Counted from the first letter of the stretch, positions 16,672 through 25,458 are shown. The stretch: 64,000 nt of DNA from Reyranella sp. (GCF_004297405.1 NZ_SCVC01000047.1:80950-144949), one strand, 5' to 3'. Translations and numbers: made by a program. The notes: generated by a model not told the origin, from the letters alone.

Positions 16672-17106
16672 ATGATCCTGGGCTCAGTAACGCCGAAGCG
16701 TCATTTGCGGTCTTTACAGGATTTACGGCATCGCACCCGCATCGAACGGATTGTCGGGCGGTTTGCTGCGCGTTTCCCAGCCATTTGGTTCGACATTCTG
16801 TGGACGTCGCCGACCTGCAACGCGCAGGCCTTCGTGCTGGATGGGCGACAGCGTGTCCGCCTCTATGGTGGCCTCGCCCGGCATCGCCGGCTCTCGATCG
16901 CGGGTATTGCCTGGGTGATGGCCCACGAGGCCGGGCATCACCTCGGTGGTCCCCCTTTGCACCCCCACTATTTCTGGCTGAGCTCGGAGGAACGTGCCGA
17001 TGAATGGGCTGCGACCCGCGGCCTGCAAGCCGTCTTTGGCAGATCGCTAGGCCGTCGCTACGCGACCGTCGGCCGTCGCGAGGCGATGAAAGTCGCGGAC
17101 TTATAG
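16672..17106 (+). CDS. Minimal HExxH metalloprotease-like protein
   Basis: 144 residues, basic N-terminus, no signal peptide or membrane segment. The zinc-site motif is H85-E86-A-G-H89-H-L-G-G on a helix (A-W-V-M-A-H), followed about 20 residues later by S-E-E-R-A-D-E-W-A, where E107 or D110 would be the third ligand as in M48-type gluzincins (E-x-x-A-D). This is far shorter than HtpX or Ste24 and lacks their membrane helices, so it is a stripped-down catalytic core. GGAG about 9 bp before the ATG is a possible ribosome-binding site. The next gene starts 20 bp downstream and is probably cotranscribed; a protease-target or toxin-like relationship is possible but unproven. Confidence 0.7.
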   Translation: MILGSVTPKRHLRSLQDLRHRTRIERIVGRFAARFPAIWFDILWTSPTCNAQAFVLDGRQRVRLYGGLARHRRLSIAGIAWVMAHEAGHHLGGPPLHPHYFWLSSEERADEWAATRGLQAVFGRSLGRRYATVGRREAMKVADL

Positions 17107-17126
17107 AGTCGACAGGGGAAGGAACA

Positions 17127-17726
17127 ATGGGACTGTGGCTGAACGATAGGCAAATCCAACGAATCGTCGCCAGGCTGGACTTCAAGTTCAGCGACAGCGG
17201 CCCCAACAGCGGCATTCAGAAGATCCGCAGAACGCCCAACCGGATGAAGCGATTTGATCCCGGTTCCGCAGGTCTCAAACTGCACAAGATCGCGCGACGC
17301 ATGCGCATCTGGGGCGATGCAAGGGGGCCTGGCACGCCTCATTCCAAACGATGGTGGGGTTTCCTCAAGGTCCTTCACTCCAAGGCGAACAACATGCCTG
17401 GCGGCGGCAGCGATGCCGCTGAAGACATCAAGAAGTACATCAAGGAAGCTTTGGAGGCGGCCAACTGCGAGGCGATCAAGTTCGCCGCTGTGACCGGGAC
17501 GGACCTGCGCGTGACGACCAACGACATCTGGCTGCCGGAGGACGATTCGAAACGCATCGTCCTGATCATGTTGCAGACACCGGAGACCGACGGCACCGAG
17601 GAGGACGATCCAGGTACGGGCGGTGAGGATCCACCCGACGAGGATCCATTCGCGCGAGCGGCGGCGCGCGCGCGGGTCGTTGCGAAGAAATCGGCGAAGA
17701 AGGCGGCGAAAAAGAAGAAACCCTGA
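17127..17726 (+). CDS. Unknown protein with acidic linker and lysine-rich tail
   Basis: 199 residues from the ATG at 17127, which has a strong AGGGGAAGGA site. I do not recognise the family. Residues 1-60 are basic (R-R-T-P-N-R-M-K-R-F-D-P), 60-150 contain W-W-G-F-L-K-V-L-H-S-K and a mixed alpha/beta part with E-A-I-K-F-A-A-V-T-G-T-D-L-R-V and R-I-V-L-I-M-L-Q-T, 150-175 is an acidic proline/glycine linker (E-E-D-D-P-G-T-G-G-E-D-P-P-D-E-D-P), and the end is K-K-S-A-K-K-A-A-K-K-K-K-P, histone-H1-like and suited to nucleic-acid or membrane contact. It lies 20 bp after the metalloprotease on the same strand, so the two form a likely operon. Confidence 0.65.
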   Translation: MGLWLNDRQIQRIVARLDFKFSDSGPNSGIQKIRRTPNRMKRFDPGSAGLKLHKIARRMRIWGDARGPGTPHSKRWWGFLKVLHSKANNMPGGGSDAAEDIKKYIKEALEAANCEAIKFAAVTGTDLRVTTNDIWLPEDDSKRIVLIMLQTPETDGTEEDDPGTGGEDPPDEDPFARAAARARVVAKKSAKKAAKKKKP

Positions 17727-17810
17727 TCGCTGAGATGTGCGTGGCCGGGCACTAGACGCCCGGCCAACACTCTCCGCACACTCGACCCTTAATCCTCTGG
17801 GGAGAGGGAT

Positions 17811-19204
17811 ATGATCGATCGTCGGCTCGCCATCCTGGCCATGGCGTTGATGTTGGTCGGCTGCGGTTCACCGCGGCCGGAGACATTGCAGGGCGAAGTC
17901 TGCAAGTCGATCGCCACAGCGGGACGCTCACCCTACCCCTGGCCCGACATCTATCAGAGCGTGATCGACGCGCAGGTCCAGCTTGCGCCGGTGCCGCCAG
18001 GCGGAGTGCCGCCTGCCGCCGCGCCCGCGCCGCCACCGGCTGCCACACCACGCAACGAAGCCTTCCGTAACAAGGTCGCGGCCCAGGCCGATGCGCGCCA
18101 ACAGGCTCCGGCTCCGCCGCCGACTGTTGCGCCGCGCCCGGCCGCGCCACCCGCACCTCCGCCGACGCGCATCCTCTCCGTCTCCGCTGGCGGCGCCTGG
18201 GGCGCCTTCTCGGTGGGCTTCCTCGAAGGCTGGGGCGAGAACAGCGCCGAGCCACGGCCCAAGTTCGACGTGGTGACGGGCGTCAGCACCGGTTCGATGG
18301 TCGCACCGGTGATCTTCCTGGGCGATGCCAAGCGCATGGCCAAGCTGCGAGAGATGTATTCCAACCTCGGCAACAAGGATGTCTTCACATCCCGCGGCAC
18401 GCTCGCACTGCTTACCGCCACATCGCTTTACGACAACGCGCCGCTGAGGCGAAAGGTCGAGGAGATCCTGGACGAGGAAATGGTCGAGGCGATCGCCGCC
18501 GAGAATGCGACGCGCACGCTGGCCGTGATGGCGACCAATCTCGACAGCGGCGTGCCCGAGGTCTTCGACCTCACCGCCATCGCTGCACGCAAGGACATGA
18601 CCATGGCGCAAAAACGCCAGCGCATGGTTGCCGCCATCATGGCTTCGGCAGCGCTGCCCATGGGCTTCCCGCCGGAGTTCATCGACAACAACCTCTATGT
18701 CGATGTGGCGTTCGCCTGCATGTCTTCTTCACGCGCGAGCTGCAGGCGGCCCTGCAAGGGCGACGGCTCGACCTCACCATCGTGGTCAGCGGCGACATGA
18801 AGGTGGGGCGTGATTGCACCGGCAAAGACGGTCTCGATCTCTTGAGCATCGCCGGCCGCACCGCCTCTATTGCGGTCGACCAGCTGCTGCGTTCTAGTGT
18901 GGAGTCGCTGCTGACGGTCGGCCGCCAACGCGGCAACGTCGCGCGCTACATCGATGCCGCTTCGCTGATCGACTACGGCGCCAAGGTTCCACAGCCCGGC
19001 ATGCCACCGCCCGGTCCCTGCCGCATCGGCAGTGGTGGAGACAATGACGACATGTTCGATCCTGTCTTTCAGCGTTGCCTGGCCGTCCAGGGTGCAGCCA
19101 TGGGCCGGTCGGACCCGATCCCCTGGCGCCTGACCATCCGGGGTGGCCGGGTCACTCGCCCTGCGGTTGCTCCGCCCGTTCCGGTCGTTCCCCCAACCGG
19201 GTGA
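17811..19204 (+). pseudogene. Patatin-like phospholipase lipoprotein, disrupted by a one-base frameshift
   Basis: The frame from 17811 gives a lipoprotein signal (M-L-M-L-V-G-C-G lipobox), a long Pro/Ala linker (~55-120), an oxyanion-hole-like S-A-G-G-A-W-G-A and a nucleophile elbow G-V-S-T-G-S. It reads through Y-V-D (Asp codon 18702-18704) and then goes out of register, ending at 18800. One extra G after 18704 would restore D-G-G-V-R-L-H-V-F-F and continue smoothly into the frame that ends at 19204 (V-V-S-G-D-M-K-V...), giving about 464 residues. The break is therefore a one-base deletion at the catalytic D-G motif. Either the gene is inactive or the base is a sequencing error. A terminator follows. 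Confidence 0.8.
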
Positions 19205-19253
19205 AGCTTCCTTCGGACAAGCCTAATGCAGGCAAGCTATGCACGAAAAAATC

Positions 19254-19273
19254 GGCGGACACTCTGGTCCGCC
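19254..19273 (+). other. Stem-loop in the patatin 3' region
   Basis: GGCGGAC (19254-19260) pairs with GTCCGCC (19267-19273) around a 6-base loop, 50 bp after the patatin stop and preceded by GAAAAAATC. It is followed by an AT-richer stretch and a second, stronger hairpin, so it may be part of the 3' end or of a small RNA. Confidence 0.45.
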
Positions 19274-19319
19274 GCCTGACAAACTGCTAACTCGAATTTG
19301 CAGAGATTAAGGCCTGTGC

Positions 19320-19353
19320 GCCCGATCGCGGAACTCGCGATCGGGCTTTTTTT
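19320..19353 (+). terminator. Strong rho-independent terminator
   Basis: GCCCGATCGCG (19320-19330) pairs perfectly with CGCGATCGGGC (19336-19346) around a 5-base loop and is followed by seven T (19347-19353). It is oriented for plus-strand transcripts, ending the patatin unit (or a small RNA) before the convergent small-protein genes. Confidence 0.9.
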
Positions 19354-19375
19354 GTCCTTGTTTCCCAACCCAGCA

Positions 19376-19633
19376 TCACTGCTGTGCAGGCGGGTTAGGC
19401 GCTGGTGCGGTGTCGGTCGGCGCCGGTGTCGGGCGCATCGGGATCGCCGGTGTTCGCGTCTCATCCGGTGGTACGGTGGTCGCCGCCGGGTCGGGCGGCG
19501 CGCGGGCGGTGTCGTTGTGGATGTCGACAGTGCCCGACATGAACAACAAGCCGACCGCGATCATGAGCACTGCCACCACCCCTACCACCAGGTAGAGACC
19601 CCGACTGGGCGTACGAAGGTCGTTACTCGCCAT
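19376..19633 (-). CDS. Small membrane-anchored proline-rich protein
   Basis: 85 residues: a short basic head, one membrane segment at ~13-33 (L-Y-L-V-V-G-V-V-A-V-L-M-I-A-V-G-L-L-F), then a disordered Pro/Thr/Ala tail predicted to sit in the periplasm. It begins 3 bp after the stop of the gene at 19637-19966, which has the same design, so the two are cotranscribed and probably related in function. No family name can be given. Confidence 0.65.
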   Translation of the reverse strand: MASNDLRTPSRGLYLVVGVVAVLMIAVGLLFMSGTVDIHNDTARAPPDPAATTVPPDETRTPAIPMRPTPAPTDTAPAPNPPAQQ

Positions 19634-19636
19634 GAC

Positions 19637-19966
19637 CTACTCCTGCGGCGCGGGGCGCGGCTGGGCGGGCGTGACCGGGGCCATCGGCGCGGCCGAAGCC
19701 GGCGGCTTGGGCTGGTCGATGCCAGGCACCGTATTCGGATTGGCACTCGGCGTTTCGGTCAGCGACCGTTCGGTAGCTGGCGGAGACTGAGCCTGCTGCT
19801 CATTGTTCTGCGGGTTGGCGAAGTAAAGATATCCGCCCACCAAGGCGACGCCGGCCAAAATGGCCAGAAGCGCGAAGCCTGAGTTGCCCGTGTTGGTCTC
19901 GTATCCCGGTTGCTGACCGTAACGGTCGCGGTTGGGACCCAGATCGTTAGGGTTATAGTCGCTCAT
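19637..19966 (-). CDS. Small membrane-anchored proline/glutamine-rich protein
   Basis: 109 residues from the ATG at 19966, which has GAGGAGGACC just upstream; a much longer frame to the right lacks any ribosome-binding logic and is antisense to a real gene. The N-terminus is polar and Asn/Tyr/Gly-rich (M-S-D-Y-N-P-N-D-L-G-P-N), a membrane segment covers ~30-50, and the rest is Gln/Pro/Ala-rich and disordered. It is paired with the similar 85-residue protein 3 bp downstream. Confidence 0.7.
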   Translation of the reverse strand: MSDYNPNDLGPNRDRYGQQPGYETNTGNSGFALLAILAGVALVGGYLYFANPQNNEQQAQSPPATERSLTETPSANPNTVPGIDQPKPPASAAPMAPVTPAQPRPAPQE

Positions 19967-20077
19967 CTGGTCCTCCTCTCTTGGTGTGGTTCTGTGAGCA
20001 AACGACTCGTCGCGGCCAATGGTTTCCAGGGAAAGACATGGCTGGTAGCCTTCCCGGTAATGATGGAGGTCTAACAA

Positions 20078-20752
20078 ATGCCTGATTCGATGCCTTTTTC
20101 TGCACCGTCCAGGGAACCCGCGCTGCTCGACGCCGCCGGCGCGGCGGCGCTGGTCGGTTCCTACGCACCGGTCTCCAAGACCGCGGCGATAAAGGATATC
20201 GGCCGCATCGACGCCCATATGGGCCGCTTCATCGGGCTGTCGCCGATCTGCCTGGTCGCCACGGCCGATGCCTCGGGCAAGCAGGACGTGACCCCGCGCG
20301 GCGATCCGCCCGGATCGTTCAAGGTGCTCGACGAGAAGACGATCGCGATCGCCGACCGCCCCGGCAACAACCGGCTCGATACGTTGAAGAACCTGCTGGA
20401 GAATCCTGAGGTCGCGCTGATCTTTCTGCTGCCCGGCGTCAGCGAGACGGTACGAGTCGCGGGCACGGCGCGCCTCTCGGTCGACCCGGCGTTGCTGGAG
20501 TCGATGGCCGTGCAAGGCAAGGTGCCGAAATGCGCCATCGTCGTCTCGGTGCGGCAGGCCTACCTGCATTGTGCCAAGGCGCTGCTGCGGTCGCGGCTCT
20601 GGACCGGCGACTATGTCCAGCCGAAGGGCACCTTCCCATCGATCAGCCGCATGGTCGGCGATCAGGTTGGTCTTTCCGAGGAAGAGAAGAAGCAGCGCGA
20701 GGCCGCGACCGAGCGTGCTTACAAAGAAGGACTGTGGGCACCGGTGACCTGA
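20078..20752 (+). CDS. Pyridoxamine 5'-phosphate oxidase-like FMN-binding protein (MSMEG_1061 type)
   Basis: 224 residues. The split-barrel fold is indicated by I-G-L-S-P-I-C-L-V-A-T-A-D-A-S-G, D-V-T-P-R-G-D-P-P-G-S-F, A-D-R-P-G-N-N-R-L-D-T and N-L-L-E-N-P-E-V-A-L-I-F, which are characteristic of the MSMEG_1061 subgroup of flavin/F420-binding PNPOx-like proteins. Their substrates are mostly unknown; some are flavin-dependent oxidoreductases. The gene is 11 bp upstream of a MetX-like hydrolase on the same strand and probably cotranscribed. The start used has GGAGGTCTAACAA just upstream. Confidence 0.85.
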   Translation: MPDSMPFSAPSREPALLDAAGAAALVGSYAPVSKTAAIKDIGRIDAHMGRFIGLSPICLVATADASGKQDVTPRGDPPGSFKVLDEKTIAIADRPGNNRLDTLKNLLENPEVALIFLLPGVSETVRVAGTARLSVDPALLESMAVQGKVPKCAIVVSVRQAYLHCAKALLRSRLWTGDYVQPKGTFPSISRMVGDQVGLSEEEKKQREAATERAYKEGLWAPVT

Positions 20753-20763
20753 TCGGTCGGCGC

Positions 20764-21738
20764 ATGAGGACCAGCCAGGGCGTCTTCGAATGTGGTGACC
20801 TGCCGCTGCAGCGCGGCGGCACCCTGCGCGAGGCGCGTATCGTCTACAAGACATTCGGCACGCTCTCGCCGCGGCTCGACAACGTCATCCTCTATCCGAC
20901 GAGTTACGGTGCCCACCACACCGACATCGAATGGCTGGTGAATCCGGAGCGCTGCCTCGATCCCAGCCGCTACTTCATCGTCATCCCCAACATGTTCACC
21001 AACGGCCTCTCGTCCTCGCCGTCGAACACGCCGGGTGAGTTCCCGCAGATCACGACCTACGACAACGTCGTGCAGCAACGCCGCTTGCTGAACGAGCTGT
21101 TCGGCATCGATCGGCTGAAGATGGTCTATGGCTGGTCGATGGGTGCGCAGCAGGCCTATCACTGGGCGGCCCTGTTCGGTGACGCGGTCGAGCGTATCGT
21201 GGTGAACTGCGGTTCGGCGCGCACGGCGCCGCACAACTTCGTCTTCCTCGAAGGCATCCGCACCACCTTGCTGGCGGCGCGTTCACCCGAGGAAGGGCTG
21301 CGTGCCATGGGTCGCATCTACGCTGGCTGGGCGCTCAGCCAGACCTTCTATCGCCGTGAGATGTGGCGCGGTCTCGGCTTCGCGAGCCTCGAGGATTTTC
21401 TGGTTCGCTCCTGGGAGGCGAACTTCGTGCGTCGTGACATGCGAGATCTGTTGGCCCAGCTCTGGACCTGGCAAAACGGCGATATCTCCGCCAACGACCT
21501 TTACCGCGGAGACCTCGAGATGGCCCTGGCCGGCATCAAGGCCAAGGTGCTGCTGATGCCATCGGCCACCGATCTCTATTTCCAGACCGACGATAACCGC
21601 GCCGAGCTGCCCCATCTCAAGTACGGCAAGCTGGCCGAAATCCCCTCGGTATGGGGCCATCGCGCCGGCAATCCGCGCGACAATCCTGAGGATGTCGCGT
21701 TCATCGACGCGCAGGTGGAAGCGCTGCTCGCCTCTTAA
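20764..21738 (+). CDS. MetX-like alpha/beta hydrolase (homoserine O-acetyltransferase family)
   Basis: 324 residues from the ATG at 20764, 11 bp after the upstream stop. The protein has the MetX signature elements: V-I-L-Y-P-T-S-Y-G early, N-M-F-T-N-G-L-S-S-S-P-S-N-T, and the nucleophile elbow G-W-S125-M-G-A-Q-Q. The triad would be completed by the Asp in S-A-T-D-L-Y-F and the His in W-G-H-R-A-G-N-P. It is shorter than true MetX (~370) and is not beside methionine genes, so acyl-transfer or ester hydrolysis on another substrate is more likely than methionine synthesis. The stop overlaps the convergent hydrolase by 4 bp. Confidence 0.85.
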   Translation: MRTSQGVFECGDLPLQRGGTLREARIVYKTFGTLSPRLDNVILYPTSYGAHHTDIEWLVNPERCLDPSRYFIVIPNMFTNGLSSSPSNTPGEFPQITTYDNVVQQRRLLNELFGIDRLKMVYGWSMGAQQAYHWAALFGDAVERIVVNCGSARTAPHNFVFLEGIRTTLLAARSPEEGLRAMGRIYAGWALSQTFYRREMWRGLGFASLEDFLVRSWEANFVRRDMRDLLAQLWTWQNGDISANDLYRGDLEMALAGIKAKVLLMPSATDLYFQTDDNRAELPHLKYGKLAEIPSVWGHRAGNPRDNPEDVAFIDAQVEALLAS

Positions 21739-22799
21739 TCCTTCTCCGGCATCACCGACGGCTGCACCGCGTGGTCGGCACCGGCGGGCTCAGGCTCGGG
21801 CGGCGGCGTGGGCTCGGCGGGTTGTGGCGGCAAGGGCGCACCCGCAATGAACGCGGCGGCGGTGGCAGCAGTCGCCTTGGGGTCTTCTTCCATCGGATTG
21901 TGGCCGAGGTTGCCGAAGATCTCGAGCTTGGCGCCCTTGATGTCGTTCTGGAAGCGGAAGGCGTCGGCGGCCGGCACCCAGCGATCCTTGCCACCCCACA
22001 GAATCAGGGTCGGCACGTCCATTCGGCGCAGCGGCGTAGGGTCGAGCGGCTCCTGCGTGCGGGCGCGTTGCAGGGTGGCTTCGCGGTTGCCGGGAAAGCG
22101 CTGCAGCTCGGCCATGCGCCTGATCCGGTCCGGTGTCGCCTGGGCGGGATCGGCATAGGCGTCGCGCAGCGAGCGCCGCACCATGCTCTCAGGCTTGAAG
22201 TAGATGCCGATGTCGCCCAGTACCGGTGTGCGTGCCAGCCGCGTCATCAGCGGCACCTCGTCGTCCTGTCGCGGATAGCCGGCGGCATCGACCAGTACGA
22301 GCTGGATCACGCGGTCGGGACGCGTTGCGGCAAAGCTCCAGGCCACGGCGCCGCCCAGCGAGTGGCCGACCAGTACGACCTTGTCGAGGTGGAGGTTGTC
22401 GATCAGCACCTCGATGAAATCGGCATAGGCCTCGACTGTATATTCGTCGCGCGGCCAGGTGCCGGTCAGGCCGTGGCCGGGCAGATCGACGGAGATCACG
22501 CGCGAGCTTTGCGCCAGTTCGCGCGCCCAGCCTTCCCACACTTGCAGCGAGCCGTTCGAGCCATGGATCAGCAGTACCGGTACGCCATCGGGGTTTCCCT
22601 GGTCGCGGACATGGGCACGCACGCCGCCGACATCGATGAAGCGCGAGCGATCATTGGTGTACCGCGCGATCAGAGTTTCGGCAGGCAACGACGGCGCATA
22701 AGCCCAGAGCACCACGCCCGCGAGCGCGCCTGTGGCGAACAACGCGTAGAGCGGCCAGCGGCGGCGCGGCGCCTCAGACCTTCGGCGGCGCGTCGGCAT
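21735..22799 (-). CDS. Membrane-anchored alpha/beta hydrolase
   Basis: 354 residues from the ATG at 22799 (GGAG ~10 bp upstream). An Arg-rich head is followed by a membrane anchor at ~18-36 (A-L-F-A-T-G-A-L-A-G-V-V-L-W-A). The catalytic domain has the oxyanion H-G-S-N-G, the nucleophile elbow V-G-H-S-L-G-G, an Asp in W-G-G-K-D-R-W-V and a His in N-L-G-H-N-P-M-E-E-D-P, the usual lipase/esterase triad. A Pro/Glu-rich tail follows. It overlaps the 3' end of the MscS-type gene by 26 bp and is likely translationally coupled to it. Confidence 0.85.
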   Translation of the reverse strand: MPTRRRRSEAPRRRWPLYALFATGALAGVVLWAYAPSLPAETLIARYTNDRSRFIDVGGVRAHVRDQGNPDGVPVLLIHGSNGSLQVWEGWARELAQSSRVISVDLPGHGLTGTWPRDEYTVEAYADFIEVLIDNLHLDKVVLVGHSLGGAVAWSFAATRPDRVIQLVLVDAAGYPRQDDEVPLMTRLARTPVLGDIGIYFKPESMVRRSLRDAYADPAQATPDRIRRMAELQRFPGNREATLQRARTQEPLDPTPLRRMDVPTLILWGGKDRWVPAADAFRFQNDIKGAKLEIFGNLGHNPMEEDPKATAATAAAFIAGAPLPPQPAEPTPPPEPEPAGADHAVQPSVMPEKD

Positions 22800-25242
22800 C
22801 GCCCGACTTCTCCGGGGGAGCGTCCTTGTGGCCGCTCTTTGGTTCCGATTCAGGATCGCCGTGCAGCAGCGTGACACCGACACGATCGAGACCGCGCAGC
22901 TTGAGTTCCGACATGGGTGCCGGATCGAGGATCTTGAGTTCGATCAGTTTGGCGAGCAGCGAGCGGTTCAGGTCGTTGGTCACGATCTGTCGGTCCTCGA
23001 GCCGGGACACGAAGACGAAGAGTTCGAAGTCGAGCCCGGACGATGAAATCCGCATGAAGCGCACAATCGGCGCCGGCACGCGCAGCACGCGGGCATGCCC
23101 CAGCGCTGCCTCGCGCAGGAGGCCTTCCATGGCGGCGACCTCGGTCCCGAGCGGCACGGTGATCTTGAGCTCGACGCGGCTCGATGTGTCCGAATAGGTG
23201 CGGTTGACGACCGGGTTCTGCAGGAAGACGCTGTTGGGCACGATCACATGCGTGCGCTGGAAGGTTTCGATCTCGGTGGCGCGGATGTTGATGCGCCGCA
23301 CGAAACCCTCGTGGCCGCTCACGATGATCCAGTCACCAGCCTTGATCGGCCGCTCGACCAGCAGGATGACGCCGGAGATCACGTTGTTGGCGATGTTCTG
23401 CAGGCCAAGGCCAATACCGACCGACAGTGCGCCCAGCACGATGGCGAGGTTGGTGAAGTCGACACCGAGCGCGCCGATCCCAATCAGGATGGCGACGATG
23501 ACGCCGACATAGTTGAGGCCGGCATCGATCGACTGGCGCAGCGGCAGGGGCGCGTCGACGCTCGGCAGGACGCGGTCGCGCACGATGCTGCGCACCAGAC
23601 GGGCAAGCAGCATGCAGACGGCAAAGGCGATGATCGCCATGCCGACATTGCCGAGCGAGATGGTGACGCCGCCCACCTTCACGCCGCGCAAGAGCTGGCC
23701 GAAGCCGTCGAGGATGGCGTCGATGTCGACGTTCCACGCTGCCGGAATAGCGATCGCCAGTAACAGCACCAGCGCCACATCGAACAGCAGCAGCACCAGA
23801 TGCTGACCGCGTATGGTGGTGTCGGGCGGCAGGCCGAACCGGCGGCGGACCCAGGCACCTGGCGGCGTATCCGGCGCGGCGGCGGCTTCGAGCAGGTCGG
23901 AGACAAGCTGATGCAGCAGCAAAGCGATCGCAATCAACGCACAGGTCGCCGAGATTGCCGCATGGAGGTGCGAGGCGAGCGTGGCATAGCCTGCCAGGGC
24001 GAAGGCGATGGATGAGAGGACCATCACGGTCAGCACCAGGCGGATGATCGACCACCAGGTGCCGCCGATCATCGGTGGCAGATCAGAGCCTTCAGGGCGC
24101 GCGGCCTGCCAGGAACGATTGGAGAGCGCCGGCAGCGCCAGCAGCGCCACTGTGGTGGTGAGGATCAGCGCGCCAACGGGAGCAATTGCGCTGTGATCTG
24201 CGCCCCGGGTCAGGGCGACATAAACGAGATCCAGCGCCACGCCGACCACCATCAGGCGGCGCAAAGCCTGCGACAGGTACTGCGCGCTGTCGTCGGTCAG
24301 CGGCATGAACCGCCATTCCGGCCGGCCCGGTGACAGGCCAGCTGCCGTCATGCCGAAGACCAGGAGAAGCCAGATCAGGCGGATCGCTACTTCCGGCACC
24401 AGCCTGTCGAGGGGCGCTGGCGGTGCTGTCGCGAGAAGGAGCTTGCTGACCAGCCAGACCGCAAGAATCGGCACCAGCACGAGGCCGAGCCCGTCGATGG
24501 CCGTGGCGATGGTGCGATAGCGCTGCAGGTTGACGTGTGTGCCGCTGCGGCCAAAGCGCTGGCGCAGCGCACGGCCGAACCACCAGAGGCCGATGGTGAT
24601 CGCTGCCCAAAAGGCCAGCGGTACAAGGTCCTGTTTGCGGAGAGGTGTAAGGCCGTTGCGGGCCCACGTGGCGATGGCCGTGCCCAGCGTCTCGAGTGCG
24701 GTGCCGAGCTGCGGCCCGATCTTTGTCCAGACCTCGGCCGACAGCGGCGAGAGATCACGTCGCGTCAGGGTCTGGAACACCAGCTCGCTGCGCACCTTGG
24801 TCAGGCGTTCGAGCAGCTGGTCGGCGCGCGCGATCACCACCTCGCACTGTTTGAGCCGGCTTTCGTTGAGCGTTGCCTGGTCGGTCAGCCGCTGGCGTTC
24901 CTCCTTCAGCGCGTCTGTTTCGGGCGGTGCATCGGTGCCCGGTTTGATCTCGAGCGGCGCCAGGAGTTTCTTGGTGTCGGCGAGATCGTTGCGCGCCAGC
25001 GCCGCTGCCGCGATCGCCGCGGTCCGCACGTCGGTCGCCTGTTCGCGCAGCCCATCGATTTCGACCGGCAACAGGCCCACCTGCTCCGTGCGGGTGGCAA
25101 TGCGGTCGAGCTGACGCGTCCACAGGTCGGTGAGCTGACCGAAGGGGCGCTGCGGTTGCTGCGACGCTGTTTGAGCCGAAGCTGTGTCCGCAACACCGAT
25201 CAGCAGCAGCAGGAACAAGGCGAGGCGGGCTAGAGATCGCAT
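22774..25242 (-). CDS. MscS-family mechanosensitive channel with DUF3772 N-terminal domain
   Basis: 822 residues from the ATG at 25242, which gives a signal peptide (MRSLARLALFLLLLIG, cleavage near ASA-Q). A coiled-coil periplasmic domain (~40-175, DUF3772 type) is followed by many membrane helices and the MscS core: G-L-G-L-Q-N-I-A-N-N-V-I-S-G pore helix (TM3), then R-P-I-K-A-G-D-W-I and the beta domain with I-N-I-R-A-T-E-I-E-T-F and V-P-N-S-V-F-L-Q-N-P-V-V-N. It releases solutes on osmotic downshock. The charged C-terminal tail overlaps the hydrolase gene downstream. Confidence 0.9.
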   Translation of the reverse strand: MRSLARLALFLLLLIGVADTASAQTASQQPQRPFGQLTDLWTRQLDRIATRTEQVGLLPVEIDGLREQATDVRTAAIAAAALARNDLADTKKLLAPLEIKPGTDAPPETDALKEERQRLTDQATLNESRLKQCEVVIARADQLLERLTKVRSELVFQTLTRRDLSPLSAEVWTKIGPQLGTALETLGTAIATWARNGLTPLRKQDLVPLAFWAAITIGLWWFGRALRQRFGRSGTHVNLQRYRTIATAIDGLGLVLVPILAVWLVSKLLLATAPPAPLDRLVPEVAIRLIWLLLVFGMTAAGLSPGRPEWRFMPLTDDSAQYLSQALRRLMVVGVALDLVYVALTRGADHSAIAPVGALILTTTVALLALPALSNRSWQAARPEGSDLPPMIGGTWWSIIRLVLTVMVLSSIAFALAGYATLASHLHAAISATCALIAIALLLHQLVSDLLEAAAAPDTPPGAWVRRRFGLPPDTTIRGQHLVLLLFDVALVLLLAIAIPAAWNVDIDAILDGFGQLLRGVKVGGVTISLGNVGMAIIAFAVCMLLARLVRSIVRDRVLPSVDAPLPLRQSIDAGLNYVGVIVAILIGIGALGVDFTNLAIVLGALSVGIGLGLQNIANNVISGVILLVERPIKAGDWIIVSGHEGFVRRINIRATEIETFQRTHVIVPNSVFLQNPVVNRTYSDTSSRVELKITVPLGTEVAAMEGLLREAALGHARVLRVPAPIVRFMRISSSGLDFELFVFVSRLEDRQIVTNDLNRSLLAKLIELKILDPAPMSELKLRGLDRVGVTLLHGDPESEPKSGHKDAPPEKSGDADAPPKV

Positions 25243-25394
25243 CCGATGCGAGATTCCCGGAGAACGAGAGAGGGCTTTGTTGCTCACTACCACGGGCAAA
25301 GACCCCAGGCGATGATCCGGCCGTGTTTGGGCGGCCAGATGGGCGAAATCAGGGCGTCTTTTTTCCAGTGTATTCAAGGCGTGCCGCTTCGTCG

Positions 25395-25423
25395 TTGACA
25401 GGGCCGGGACGACGCGGAACCTT
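25395..25423 (+). promoter_or_regulatory. Possible promoter of the Ldh-family gene
   Basis: A consensus -35 box TTGACA lies at 25395-25400, followed 17 bp later by a poor -10 (AACCTT, 25418-25423), 36 bp before the start at 25459. The divergent gap 25243-25458 shows no other gene or hairpin. Confidence 0.35.
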
Positions 25424-25458
25424 GCGCGCCGAAAGCGTGAATCGGGGGAGAGAAAGAT

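Noticed and set aside
13412..19204. Possible CBASS-like defence island (cyclase, metalloprotease, patatin)
   Set aside because: The cyclase is a class III adenylate/guanylate cyclase fused to an ATPase, not a CD-NTase, and the patatin is an exported lipoprotein with a frameshift. No Cap2/Cap3, nuclease or mobile-element genes are nearby.
19320..19353. Bidirectional terminator for the convergent small-protein genes
   Set aside because: The stem is symmetric, but the T run occurs only on the plus strand, so termination of minus-strand transcripts is not supported.
20764..21738. Calling the hydrolase metX (methionine synthesis)
   Set aside because: It has MetX-like motifs but is shorter than true homoserine acetyltransferases and is not beside metW or other methionine genes.
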